DNA of 64,000 nt. Source: Halomonas campaniensis (GTDB lineage Bacteria > Pseudomonadota > Gammaproteobacteria > Pseudomonadales > Halomonadaceae). Position numbers and translations under genes: made by a program. Numbering within the stretch: the stretch's first letter is position 1; every line of letters starts with the position of its first letter. Positions 55,217-63,684 of this stretch are shown piece after piece. The stretch covers positions 170,792 to 234,791 of the forward strand of contig NZ_JACHZF010000001.1 of assembly GCF_014193375.1 (NCBI RefSeq), read 5' to 3'. Below the pieces are notes generated by a model. The model saw only the letters and a program-made list of their open reading frames with translations, ran no database searches and had not been told where the DNA came from.

Positions 55217-55276
55217 GGGGCTACTCCGGGGGCCGGGACAGGCGTCGAGCCTGGGATCCCGGCCGGTCAGTTCGCT

Positions 55277-55302
55277 CCCGGCCCGCCGGGCGGCGGGCCG
55301 GG
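55277..55302. terminator. GC hairpin between the TRAP binding-protein and permease genes
   Basis: A perfect 11-bp stem CCCGGCCCGCC / GGCGGGCCGGG with a 4-base loop, about 15 bases after the DctP stop. Such elements often let the binding protein be made in excess over the permeases. Confidence 0.6.
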
Positions 55303-55316
55303 AAGATCGACGCGGA

Positions 55317-56402
55317 TCAGTCGTTCATCACCGACTCGACGATCGCCTGGATGTCACCGATCAGCTCCTCGCCGATGCGCGGGGCCCACTCCTCGTAGAC
55401 CGGCTGCACGGCTTCCTGGAAGGCAGCGATCTGCTCGTCGTCGAGACGGGTGATCTGCATGCCGCGCTCCTCGAGCTGATCGCGGGACCAGTCGTCATAC
55501 TCGGTGGCCAGCTGGATCTCGTACTCGGCGGACTGGCGGGCGGCCTCCTGGACCAGTGCCTGGTACTCGGGCGCCAGGCGGTCCCAGGTGCGCTCGGACA
55601 TCATCATGATGAACGGCGTGTAGACGTGGCGGGTCTCGGAGCCGTAGTCCTGCACCTCATGGAAGTTGGAGGTGAGGATGGTGCTCCAGGGGTTCTCCTG
55701 GCCGTCGACCACGCCCTGCTCCATGGCCGAGAACAGCTCGCCGAAGGCCATCGGCGTGGGATTGGCGCCCAGCGTCTGCCAGATCGCCAGGTGCACCGGG
55801 TTCTCCATGGTGCGCACGGTCAGGCCACGCACGTCCAGGCCGGCCACGTCCTCCGGGGAGGCCACCGGACGGGCGCTGTTGGAGAGCTGGCGATAGCCGT
55901 TCTCGGAGAAGGTCAGCGCCTTGATGCCGGTGCCGTCGAAGGCATCCAGCATGGACTGGGCCACGTCGCTCTGCATCACCGCGACGGCGGCCTCGCGGGT
56001 GGGCAGCAGGAAGGGCAGGTCGAAGGCCGCCAGCTCCGGGACGTAGGTCACCGCCGGCGAGCTCGAGGGGTAGCTCAGGTCCAGGGTGCCGGTCTGCAGC
56101 ATCTCCATCATCTGCACGTCGTCACCCAGCTGGCTGTTGGGGAAGATGTTGACGGTGATGCGGCCCTCGGTGCGCTGGCTGAGGATCTCGCCGAAGTACT
56201 GGCTGGAGAGGTACTGCGGGGAGGTCTCGGCCAGGCCGATGCCCATGCGGAGGGTATGGCTGCCGTGGTCGCCGACCACCTCGCCGTCGATGGCGGGCGG
56301 GTCGGAGAGGTCGGGGGACTGGGCCTGGGCCGCGAGGGCGACGCCCAGGGTCAGGCTGGCCACACCGGCCAGGGTGAGCGTGCTGCGCCGGATAAGCATC
56401 AT
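55317..56402 (-). CDS. TRAP transporter solute-binding protein (DctP)
   Basis: 361 residues with a signal peptide (RSTLTLAGVASLTLGVALAA). GRITVNIFPNSQLGDDVQMM, GLDVRGLTVRTMENPVHLAI and FSAMEQGVVDGQENPWSTIL (with the conserved QEN motif) identify DctP. The arginine of GLTVRTM is the usual carboxylate ligand. It is the first gene of the gluconate-type operon. GGAG lies 9 bases upstream. Confidence 0.93.
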   Translation of the reverse strand: MMLIRRSTLTLAGVASLTLGVALAAQAQSPDLSDPPAIDGEVVGDHGSHTLRMGIGLAETSPQYLSSQYFGEILSQRTEGRITVNIFPNSQLGDDVQMMEMLQTGTLDLSYPSSSPAVTYVPELAAFDLPFLLPTREAAVAVMQSDVAQSMLDAFDGTGIKALTFSENGYRQLSNSARPVASPEDVAGLDVRGLTVRTMENPVHLAIWQTLGANPTPMAFGELFSAMEQGVVDGQENPWSTILTSNFHEVQDYGSETRHVYTPFIMMMSERTWDRLAPEYQALVQEAARQSAEYEIQLATEYDDWSRDQLEERGMQITRLDDEQIAAFQEAVQPVYEEWAPRIGEELIGDIQAIVESVMND

Positions 56403-56500
56403 GGCGTGAATCTCCAGTGGCTGTTGTTGGTTGTCGATGAACTGGATGGGAGGGCAGACCGTCCCGGCGGATCAGGATGTCATCCTGGCATCCGCCCGAG

Positions 56501-56526
56501 ATGTTACCGGTAAATGTTACCGGTAA
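56501..56526. promoter_or_regulatory. Two tandem GntR-type operators before the TRAP-gluconokinase operon
   Basis: ATGTTACCGGTAA occurs twice without spacer, each containing the palindrome TTACCGGTAA. It closely resembles the E. coli GntR site (ATGTTACCGATAACAT). It lies about 100 bases before the dctP-like start and should bind the LacI-family repressor encoded at the cluster end. Confidence 0.85.
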
Positions 56527-56635
56527 CTCCTTCGGAAAGGCTAGGTCTCGCTCCGAAGGCTGTCAACGTGAAAGCGGCATCGAATGACTAGACCTTGGTA
56601 GGAGTCTCGTGGGGAGCGGCGGGCCAGGGCCCGGT

Positions 56636-57688
56636 TCATTCCACGGGATCGAACACGCCCGATTCGCGGATCGCCCGACCGACCTCGCGCAGGACCCGCT
56701 CCGCGGGTTCGAGCTCGCGCTCGCCGCGGGTGCAGGCGACCACCACCACCCGGCGCTCGGCGGCGCCCTCGCCGTGGAAGGCGATGCCGGCATCACAGCT
56801 GCGGCGATGCTGGGTCCCGGTCTTGTGGGCGAAACGGATCCCGGGGCCCAGGCCCGCCTTGAGGCGTGCCTCGCCGCTGGTGGTCCTGGCCATGATCGCC
56901 AGCAGCTCGGCGGTGGCCGCGGGCCCCAGCGCCCTGCCCTCGCCGATGGCCGCCAGCAGCTCGCCGAAGGCATCCAGGCGCCCGGCGTTCAACCCGCTGG
57001 CGTAGTAGGCGTCGAAGGCGGCATCGAGGCTCGGCAGGGCAAAGCGCTCCTCCGGCACCCCGAGCCGTCGGGCCAGGGCCGCCAGGCTTGCCTCGTCCGC
57101 CTCGGCCCGGCGCAGCGCGATGAAGTCCATTCCGCCCAGGGCTCGGGCGGCGGGATGCAGCCGCCCGTAGGCTTCGCGTCGCACCTCGATCAGGGGCGTG
57201 ATGGGCCCCAGGCTGCCGGGGTCGGGCACCAGCGACCGGGCGCGCCGATTGACCGCGTCGAGGCCCAGCCGCGCGATCAGCAGGTCGGTGGCGGTGTTGT
57301 CGCTTTCGGTGAGCATCGGCTCCAGCAGCTCGCCCAGGGTCAGGGTCGTCCCGGGCTCCTCCCAGTTGGTGGGGCCGGCACCGTCCACATAGTCCCGCTC
57401 GCGCAGCACCAGCGGCTCGTCCAGGGCGAGCTCGCCCGCCTCGACGCGAGCCAGCAGTTCCACCGCGACCGGCACCTTGACCAGCGAAGCCAGGTACCAG
57501 GCCTCGTCGTCGCGCCAGCCGAACCGACGCGCCTCGTCCAGCGGCCGCACATGCACGCCCAGTTCGCCGTCGAACCCGGCCTCCAGGACCGCCAGCCTCG
57601 CCTCGAGCCGTGCCGGCCAGCCCGGCATCTCCCCGGCGGACGCGGGCCAGGCCAGGGTCACCAGCAGCAGCAGGGCGAACCGGCGCAT
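56636..57688 (-). CDS. Class A beta-lactamase-fold serine hydrolase
   Basis: 350 residues with a signal peptide (FALLLLVTLAWPASAGE). Active-site motifs are SLVK (68-71), SDN (129-131) and KTG (289-291), so the serine hydrolase fold is intact. No standard omega-loop ExxLN is evident, so true beta-lactamase activity is doubtful; it may be a DD-peptidase-like or esterase relative. Its ATG shares a base with the stop of the membrane acyltransferase gene (TGATG), so the two are translationally coupled and may act on the same envelope polymer. Confidence 0.85.
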   Translation of the reverse strand: MRRFALLLLVTLAWPASAGEMPGWPARLEARLAVLEAGFDGELGVHVRPLDEARRFGWRDDEAWYLASLVKVPVAVELLARVEAGELALDEPLVLRERDYVDGAGPTNWEEPGTTLTLGELLEPMLTESDNTATDLLIARLGLDAVNRRARSLVPDPGSLGPITPLIEVRREAYGRLHPAARALGGMDFIALRRAEADEASLAALARRLGVPEERFALPSLDAAFDAYYASGLNAGRLDAFGELLAAIGEGRALGPAATAELLAIMARTTSGEARLKAGLGPGIRFAHKTGTQHRRSCDAGIAFHGEGAAERRVVVVACTRGERELEPAERVLREVGRAIRESGVFDPVE

Positions 57689-58821
57689 CAGCGACGCTCC
57701 CGCAGCCAGACGGTCAGGGCGATCCAGCCGGCGGTGGCCAGCACCAGGGCCAGGCCGATGCCCAGCACCTGCGGGTAGGCATAGACCTGCCAGGCCTCCA
57801 GCAGGAAGCGGAAGACCCCGAAGATCACCACGATGTGGAAGATGAAGGCCTTGAGGGCATCGGAGCCGATCACGGTGATCGGCCGCAGTACCGCGGCGGC
57901 CGGCTCGCCCCCGAGCAGGCAGAGCGCCAGGATCACCAGGGCACCGCCCAGGCTGAACAGCATGAAGGGCAGTTCCGGCGGATGCTTGCCCTGGTTCCAG
58001 GCCACGGCCATCAGGGCGTCGTAGGGCTCGCGCTCCGCCGCCCCCAGCGCCAGGGCGAGGAAGGCCAGCAGCATCAGTCCGCCCGCCGCGGCCAGCCCCA
58101 GCACCAGGCGCCGACGCGCCACCGGCTGCCAGTAGCCGCGCAGCATCGCCTCGCCGATCAGCAGGCCGACCATCACCAGCGGCAGTCGCGAGAGCTGGCC
58201 CCAGGCGTAGTGGTCGTCGTCCTCGACCAGGATCGCCTTGAGCGGTTCGATGCCCCAGAAACTGGCATGGCGCTCCAGCCACCCGGCGACCAGGGCGATG
58301 GCCACGGGCAGGACCAGCCGGGACCAGAGCGCCAGCCGACGCCACAACGGCAGCACCCAGGGCAGCCACAGCAGGGCGATGGCATAGAAGCCCAGGATCT
58401 CGACCCAGATCGGGAAGCGCTGGTAGAGCAGGGTGTCGAGGATGTCCTCGGGGGCGTAGAGCGGCAGCATCTCGACCACCGTCAGCACCTTGTACCAGAA
58501 CAGTACCTCCAGACCGCGCAGGATCAGCTTGAGCCGGCGCTGCGGCCAGCCCGGCTCCCCGGCGCGGGGCAGGAAGGCCACCGCCAGGGCGATGCCGAAG
58601 ACCACGATGAACAGCGACGAGGAGAACTTGGTGAGCAGGTGGATCGGCACCATGCCCCAGTCGGGCACCTGGCGAATGCCGAGCAGCCCGCTCACGGTGT
58701 GGCTCAGGATCATCAGCGCGATGGCGATGCCGCGGGCCAGGTCGATGGCCTCGATACGCCCCTGCCCGGCGGGCAGCCGCGGCCGCTCGACGAGCCCCGC
58801 CTTGATTCCCTTCCCTGGCAT
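57688..58821 (-). CDS. DUF1624/acyltransferase-like multi-pass membrane protein
   Basis: 377 residues, about ten helices. The N-terminus RIEAIDLARGIAIALMILSH (with the conserved DLARG and His) and SSSLFIVVFGIALAVAFLPR are typical of the DUF1624 / heparan-alpha-glucosaminide acetyltransferase and acyltransferase-3-like superfamily. These move acyl groups across the membrane onto glycans. GGAGAG precedes the ATG. It is coupled to the downstream serine hydrolase gene, which suggests envelope glycan modification. Confidence 0.8.
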   Translation of the reverse strand: MPGKGIKAGLVERPRLPAGQGRIEAIDLARGIAIALMILSHTVSGLLGIRQVPDWGMVPIHLLTKFSSSLFIVVFGIALAVAFLPRAGEPGWPQRRLKLILRGLEVLFWYKVLTVVEMLPLYAPEDILDTLLYQRFPIWVEILGFYAIALLWLPWVLPLWRRLALWSRLVLPVAIALVAGWLERHASFWGIEPLKAILVEDDDHYAWGQLSRLPLVMVGLLIGEAMLRGYWQPVARRRLVLGLAAAGGLMLLAFLALALGAAEREPYDALMAVAWNQGKHPPELPFMLFSLGGALVILALCLLGGEPAAAVLRPITVIGSDALKAFIFHIVVIFGVFRFLLEAWQVYAYPQVLGIGLALVLATAGWIALTVWLRERR

Positions 58822-58850
58822 GGATCTCTCCTCTCCGGCAATGGCGGCCG

Positions 58851-59195
58851 TCAGTCGCGGTCCGAAAGGCGGGTGACGCGCTCCAGCGTCAGGCGACGCC
58901 CCTCGCTTGGCGAGAACTCGAAGGTCCCCTCGACCCTGACCGCCTCCCCCAGGTGGGGGGCGATCTCGTCGTGGGGGAAGATCTCCACCCGGTGCAGGTC
59001 CTCGTCCTCGATCCAGTAGTGCAGCGGCTCCTCGAAGTGGCGTACCACCCCCTGGGTGGCCACCCGGCGGCCGTCGTGGGCGGCCGGCTCGTTGGCCAGC
59101 ACCGGCAGCGGCACCTCGACCAGGTCCGGCTCGCCGCCGCAGCCGCCGAGCCACAGCAGGAGCAGGGCCAGGGAAAGCATCGGCAGCTGGGGCAT
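58851..59195 (-). CDS. Small lipoprotein with OB-fold-like domain
   Basis: 114 residues: MPQLPMLSLALLLLWLGGCG gives a lipobox (LGGC), then NEPAAHDGRRVATQGVVRHF and VRVEGTFEFSPSEGRRLTLE, strands that resemble an OB-like small-molecule domain. The function is unknown. It lies 29 bases upstream of the acyltransferase gene on the same strand, so it is probably part of that operon. Confidence 0.7.
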   Translation of the reverse strand: MPQLPMLSLALLLLWLGGCGGEPDLVEVPLPVLANEPAAHDGRRVATQGVVRHFEEPLHYWIEDEDLHRVEIFPHDEIAPHLGEAVRVEGTFEFSPSEGRRLTLERVTRLSDRD

Positions 59196-59376
59196 CGTCG
59201 CGGGTCCTCTCGACCCCGTGCGGGGGCATGCTGGGGATTTTTTCATTCCACAGAGCTTGTCCCACCTTCTGCGCGACGGCAACCGGGCTATCCTCAAGGA
59301 AGGGACACGACCATTCAGCCGGAAGGGAGGCAGCCACCGCCAGTACTCGGCCCCAGCGGCCGAAGGAGAGTGTGTC

Positions 59377-59850
59377 ATGACCATGCCGATGACCCTCAGG
59401 GAGTACCTCAGGTCCTGCGACATCGACTTCGAGGAGCTTCCCCACCCCCGCGAGACGATCACCAGCCGCATCGCCGAGAAGTCGCATGTCTCCGGCGACC
59501 GCATGGCCAAGGCGGTCATGCTGCACAGCGACTCCGGCTACCGCCTCGCCGTGGTGCCCAGCAGCTGCGACGCCGACCTCGAACAGCTGGCCAGGCTGTT
59601 CGACGAGCACAAGGTCGAGCTCGCCTCCGAACAGATGATCATGGAGCACTTCCGGGACTGCGACGCCGGTGCGACCAGCCCGGTCGGCCAGGCCTACGGG
59701 CTCCAGGTCTACGTGGACGACATGCTGCTGCACCAGCCCGACATCTACTTCGATGCCGGTGACCACGAGACCCTCGTGCACATGAGCGGGCGGGAGTTCG
59801 ACCGCCTGATGCACGACAGCCCCCACGGGCGCTTCAGCCGCCACTACTGA
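59377..59850 (+). CDS. YbaK/EbsC-type aminoacyl-tRNA deacylase
   Basis: 157 residues. MTLREYLRSCDIDFEELPHP, the conserved lysine in DRMAKAVMLHSDSGYRLAVV and DAGATSPVGQAYGLQVYVDD match the YbaK/ProXp editing fold, which clears mischarged tRNA. GGAGAG lies 6 bases before the ATG. The C-terminus adds DHETLVHMSGREFDRLM. It is divergent from the lipoprotein gene and the exact tRNA is unknown. Confidence 0.88.
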   Translation: MTMPMTLREYLRSCDIDFEELPHPRETITSRIAEKSHVSGDRMAKAVMLHSDSGYRLAVVPSSCDADLEQLARLFDEHKVELASEQMIMEHFRDCDAGATSPVGQAYGLQVYVDDMLLHQPDIYFDAGDHETLVHMSGREFDRLMHDSPHGRFSRHY

Positions 59851-59970
59851 GCCTGGCGCGCCCTGCTTCCCCCGGGCCGCGATCCGCGTTGATCGCGGCC
59901 CTTTCCTGCCGCCCCCCCGACTGCGCTATCGTAGCGCCAGCGTCTCGTCGCCCCCTCGCCAGGAGATCCC

Positions 59971-61128
59971 ATGCCGCGCCGTCGCCCTCCCCTTGCCGCC
60001 CCGCTCCTCGCCCCGCTCCTCGCCCTGGCCCTGCTCGTCCTTCCCGCGGCCGCCCCGGCCGACGCGTGTCCCGCTCCCGGCCAGTGGCAGCGCGACGGAG
60101 CGGCGATCGCCGGCGATACCCTGATGGGCGAACTGGCCGCCAGCCGGGTGGTGCTGCTGGGCGAGCAGCACGAACGTCTGGCCCACCACCGCTGGCAGCT
60201 GCACACCCTGGCCGCCCTGCATGCCCACCGCTCGCGCATGGTGATCGGCCTGGAGATGCTGCCCCGGGAGGCCCAGCCGGCGCTGGACGCCTGGGTGGCG
60301 GGCGAGCTCGACGAGGCCGAGTTCCTCGCGGCGAGCGACTGGCAGGAGGCCTGGGGCTACGACCCCGAGCTCTACCTGCCGATCCTGCATTTCGCGCGCA
60401 TGCACCGCCTTCCGCTGGTGGCGCTGAACGTCACCCCCGGCCTGCGCGGCCGGCTGGTTGAGGCGGGCTGGGAGGCGGTGCCGGCGGCGGAGCGCCACGC
60501 CATCCCCCCGCCGGCGCCCGCCAGCGACGCCTATCGCGAGGCGCTGGGCGAGGTCTACGCCCGCCATCCCAGCGCGGGCGAGCACGAGGCGGGGCTGACG
60601 CGCTTCGTCGCGGCCCAGCTCGTCTGGGACCGGGCCATGGCCGCCGGCCTCGCCGAGGCCGCGGCTCCCGACACCCTGGTGGTGGGCCTGATGGGTCAGG
60701 GGCACCTGACCTTCGGCCACGGCGTGCCGCACCAGCTCGACGACCTGGGCATCCGCGACCATCGCACCCTGCTGCCCTGGAGCCTGGAGGAGGGCTGCAC
60801 GCCGCCGGAGGGCATCGCCGACGCCCTCTTCACCCTCGGTGACGAGCGTGGCTTCGAGCCGCCCGAGCCCCAGCGGCTGGGCGTGCTGATCGCGGCCCAC
60901 GAGGCGGGCCTGCAGGTGATGGGGGTCGTTCCCGACAGCCTCGCCGAATCGCTCGGCCTCGAGGCGGGTGACGTGATCACCGCCGCCGCGGGCCGACGGC
61001 TCCAGGCGCCGGGCGACCTCACCGCCCTGGTGCGCCGCCAGACGCCCGGGACCCTGCTGCCGCTCACCCTGCAGCGCAACGGCGCCACCGAGGAGCGGCT
61101 GGTCCGCTTCCCGGTCGCGACGCCATGA
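59971..61128 (+). CDS. ChaN-like haem-binding-type protein fused to a PDZ domain
   Basis: 385 residues. A signal sequence (PLLAPLLALALLVLPAAAPA) leads to a ChaN/DUF399 (Tiki-like) domain: RVVLLGEQHERLAHHRWQLH, RMVIGLEMLPREAQPALDAW, VVGLMGQGHLTFGHGVPHQL. Residues about 290-385 form a PDZ domain (GLQVMGVVPDSLAESLGLEA, GDVITAAAGRRLQAPGDLTA). ChaN relatives bind haem or act as metalloproteases. The stop overlaps the M1-like peptidase start by four bases. Confidence 0.88.
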   Translation: MPRRRPPLAAPLLAPLLALALLVLPAAAPADACPAPGQWQRDGAAIAGDTLMGELAASRVVLLGEQHERLAHHRWQLHTLAALHAHRSRMVIGLEMLPREAQPALDAWVAGELDEAEFLAASDWQEAWGYDPELYLPILHFARMHRLPLVALNVTPGLRGRLVEAGWEAVPAAERHAIPPPAPASDAYREALGEVYARHPSAGEHEAGLTRFVAAQLVWDRAMAAGLAEAAAPDTLVVGLMGQGHLTFGHGVPHQLDDLGIRDHRTLLPWSLEEGCTPPEGIADALFTLGDERGFEPPEPQRLGVLIAAHEAGLQVMGVVPDSLAESLGLEAGDVITAAAGRRLQAPGDLTALVRRQTPGTLLPLTLQRNGATEERLVRFPVATP

Positions 61129-63164
61129 GCCGGCCCGTCCGGGCCCTGGCGGCCGGGCTGCTCGCCCTGCTGGGGCTGGCGGCGGTGGGGATGGCCTGGG
61201 GGACCACGCCACCGGACCCCGCCGCCCGCAGCCTGTCGATCCGCCTCGACCCGGCCACCCGCCAGCTGGAGGGCGAGCTGCGCCAGGCCCTGCCCGCGGG
61301 TGGCCGCTTCCGGCTGCTGGAGGGGCTCACGGTGACCGAGGCCCGCCGCGGCGACCGGGAGCTCGCGCTCACCCGAGACGCCGAGGGACGCTGGCGGCTC
61401 CCGCCGGGCGGCAAGGAGACCGTGACGCTGCGCTGGCAGGGCACCCTGCCCGAGGCCGGCGAGCACGACCGCCACCGCCTGGCCGCCGACGGCACCCTGC
61501 TGCCAACCCGGGCCGGCTGGTACCCCCACCTGGCCGATGCGGCCGGCCCCCTGTGGCTGACGGTCCGGGTGCCGGAGGGGCAGCGCGCCGTGGCCAGCGG
61601 CTCCCTGCAGGAGGAGGCGCTGGTCGACGACGAGTGGCAGGCCCGCTTCCACCATCCCCGCACCCGCGAGGTGGAGGTGGCCGCCGGTCCCTGGCGACTG
61701 CGCGAACGCGAGGTCGAGGGCGTGCGGCTGCGCACCCTGTTCCCGGAGGCGCTGGACGCGGCCTTCGCCGAGACCTACCTGGACCATGCCGCCGAGCACC
61801 TGGCCCTCTTCCAGGCCCGGCTGGGCCCGCTGCCCACCGGCAGCTTCTCCATCGCCGCCACGCCGGCGCCGGTGGGCCTGGCCTTCCCGGGCTTCACCCT
61901 GCTCGGCGAGCGTGTCATCCCGCTGCCCTTCATTCCCGACACCTCCCTGCCCCATGAGCTGATGCACGCCTGGTGGGGGGCCGGCGTCGGGGTCGACTAC
62001 CCGAGCGGCAACTGGGCCGAGGCCCCCACCACCTACCTGGCCGACTACGCCCTGGCCGAACGGCGAGGCGAGGCCGAGGCGATGCGTCGCCGCTGGCTGA
62101 CCAACCTGGCCGCCCTGCCCCCCGGCGAGGAGATCGCCCTGATCGACTTCCGCGGCGGCCCCGACCCGGCCGGTCGCCTGATCGGCTACCAGCACGGTGC
62201 GATGCTCTTCCACATGTTGCGCCAGCGGATCGGCGACGACGCCTTCGACCGCGGCCTGCGCCAGCTGGGCGAGGCCTGGATGCACCGCACCGCCGACTGG
62301 GCGGCGCTGATCGAGGCCTTCGGCGAGGGCGCCGGCGAACCCGTGGAAGACCTCGTCACCCCCTGGCTCACCCGGCCCGGCCGCCCGTCGCTGCAGCTGG
62401 CGTCGGTGCGGGTGGAGCCCCGCGACGGCGGCTACTGGCTGAGCGGCGAGCTGCACCAGCGCGGCGCCCACGCCCCCTGGCCGCTGGCCGTGCCGCTGGT
62501 GGTGGAGACCGAGACGGGCCCGGTCCGGCTCATCCAGCACATGGCAGGGACCCGACAGTCCTTCGGCATACCGCTGGCCTCGCGCCCGCGGGCCCTGGAG
62601 GTGGACCCCGGCGCGGACCTGCTGCGCCACCCCGGCGCCATGCCGGCCATCCTGCGCCAGCTCACCCTGGACCCGGCCACCCGGGTGCTGGCGCTGGACG
62701 AGGCCCTGCGACCGCTGGCCCATCGGGTACTGGGACGCGAGGCCGAGTCGCTCGAGGCGTCCGCCGCTCCCCGGGGCGACGCGGGCGAGCCGCTGCTGGT
62801 GATCGGGACCACCGGAGCCCTGCGGGCTTGGCGCGAGGCCAGCGGTCTCCCCGAGCCGCCCCGCTCGCTGGATGCCGCCGGACAGGCCCGCTTCTGGATG
62901 GTGCCCGGCCGGCGGATCGGCCTGCTCGGCGGCGACGATGGCGAGGCCCTGGCCCGGCTGGCCGGTGTCCTTCGCCACCACGGCCAGCGCAGCTACGTGG
63001 TTCAGGGCGCGGGCGGCGAAACCCGGGAAGCGGGCACCTGGGAGGTCGAGGAGAACCCGCTGCGCCTCGAGTTCCCCCCTGGGCCCGGGGATGGCCAGGC
63101 GCGGCCTGCGCAGGCATCATGGGCGCCCCTGTCCAACGACTCCGAGGTCCATCGCTGCCGATGA
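61125..63164 (+). CDS. M1-like zinc metallopeptidase, periplasmic or membrane-anchored
   Basis: 679 residues. After a hydrophobic N-terminus (ALAAGLLALLGLAAVGMAWG) an M1-type beta domain leads to the zinc motif LPHELMHAWWGAG (HELMH at 277-281) and a downstream acidic NWAEAPTTYLADY (E299). The gap between the second His and this Glu is 17 residues, not the 18 of the standard HExxH-18-E. The C-terminal 300 residues have no clear partner. It is coupled to both ChaN-PDZ and glutaredoxin-like genes by ATGA overlaps. Substrate peptides are unknown. Confidence 0.8.
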   Translation: MSRPVRALAAGLLALLGLAAVGMAWGTTPPDPAARSLSIRLDPATRQLEGELRQALPAGGRFRLLEGLTVTEARRGDRELALTRDAEGRWRLPPGGKETVTLRWQGTLPEAGEHDRHRLAADGTLLPTRAGWYPHLADAAGPLWLTVRVPEGQRAVASGSLQEEALVDDEWQARFHHPRTREVEVAAGPWRLREREVEGVRLRTLFPEALDAAFAETYLDHAAEHLALFQARLGPLPTGSFSIAATPAPVGLAFPGFTLLGERVIPLPFIPDTSLPHELMHAWWGAGVGVDYPSGNWAEAPTTYLADYALAERRGEAEAMRRRWLTNLAALPPGEEIALIDFRGGPDPAGRLIGYQHGAMLFHMLRQRIGDDAFDRGLRQLGEAWMHRTADWAALIEAFGEGAGEPVEDLVTPWLTRPGRPSLQLASVRVEPRDGGYWLSGELHQRGAHAPWPLAVPLVVETETGPVRLIQHMAGTRQSFGIPLASRPRALEVDPGADLLRHPGAMPAILRQLTLDPATRVLALDEALRPLAHRVLGREAESLEASAAPRGDAGEPLLVIGTTGALRAWREASGLPEPPRSLDAAGQARFWMVPGRRIGLLGGDDGEALARLAGVLRHHGQRSYVVQGAGGETREAGTWEVEENPLRLEFPPGPGDGQARPAQASWAPLSNDSEVHRCR

Positions 63165-63565
63165 GAATCCTGATTCGCACCTTCTTCCGTGGCCTGCGCC
63201 TGGTGCTGGCGCCGGTCGTGCTGATCGCCGAGAAGCTCTCCACCCCCCAGGCCATCGAACGCTCCGAGGAGGAGCAAGCCCGGGTCGACGAGGCTTGCCA
63301 GTCCCTGGCGCTCTACCAGTTCCGCACCTGTCCGTTCTGCGTCAAGGTGCGCAAGGAGATCGCCCGCCTGGGGCTGAAGATCGAGGTCCGCGACGCCCAG
63401 CTCCACCCGGAGCACCGCCGCGAGCTGGCCGAGGGCGGCGGCCGGATCAAGGTGCCCTGCCTGAAGATCGCCCAGGACGATGGCCGCGAGGAGTGGCTCT
63501 ACGAGTCCGACGCCATCAACGCCTGGCTGAATCGCCGCTTCGGCAAGGGCGCCCAGCCCGGCTGA
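63161..63565 (+). CDS. Membrane-anchored glutaredoxin-like protein
   Basis: 134 residues. An N-terminal hydrophobic segment (FFRGLRLVLAPVVLIAEKL) precedes a glutaredoxin fold with the CPFC active site (57-60), CLKIAQDDGREEWLYESDAI and a final helix. It probably reduces disulfides or glutathione adducts at the membrane. Its ATG overlaps the M1-like gene stop, so it is the third gene of that operon. Confidence 0.88.
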   Translation: MRILIRTFFRGLRLVLAPVVLIAEKLSTPQAIERSEEEQARVDEACQSLALYQFRTCPFCVKVRKEIARLGLKIEVRDAQLHPEHRRELAEGGGRIKVPCLKIAQDDGREEWLYESDAINAWLNRRFGKGAQPG

Positions 63566-63623
63566 CAGGGCCTGCCGCACGGCGCACTGGCGCCGGGAAG
63601 TGGTTTACCTTATGTTACAGGTG

Positions 63624-63651
63624 CCGGGTGCATGGGGCTCGTGACACCCGG
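63624..63651. terminator. Possible hairpin after the glutaredoxin operon
   Basis: CCGGGTG and CACCCGG pair over a 14-base loop, about 60 bases after the stop and just before the PsiE-family gene. No T tract is present, so it is a weak candidate. Confidence 0.35.
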
Positions 63652-63684
63652 CCAAGCCTCCTTCCCTGCCAGGAAACGCCGACC

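Noticed and set aside
57688-59844. Long fusion of acyltransferase with upstream sequence
   Set aside because: The upstream part is low-complexity out-of-frame translation across a lipoprotein gene and the divergent YbaK gene; GGAGAG marks the true ATG at 58821.
61973-63565. Long frame ending in glutaredoxin
   Set aside because: Only the last 134 residues are protein-like; the rest is the shifted frame of the M1-like peptidase.
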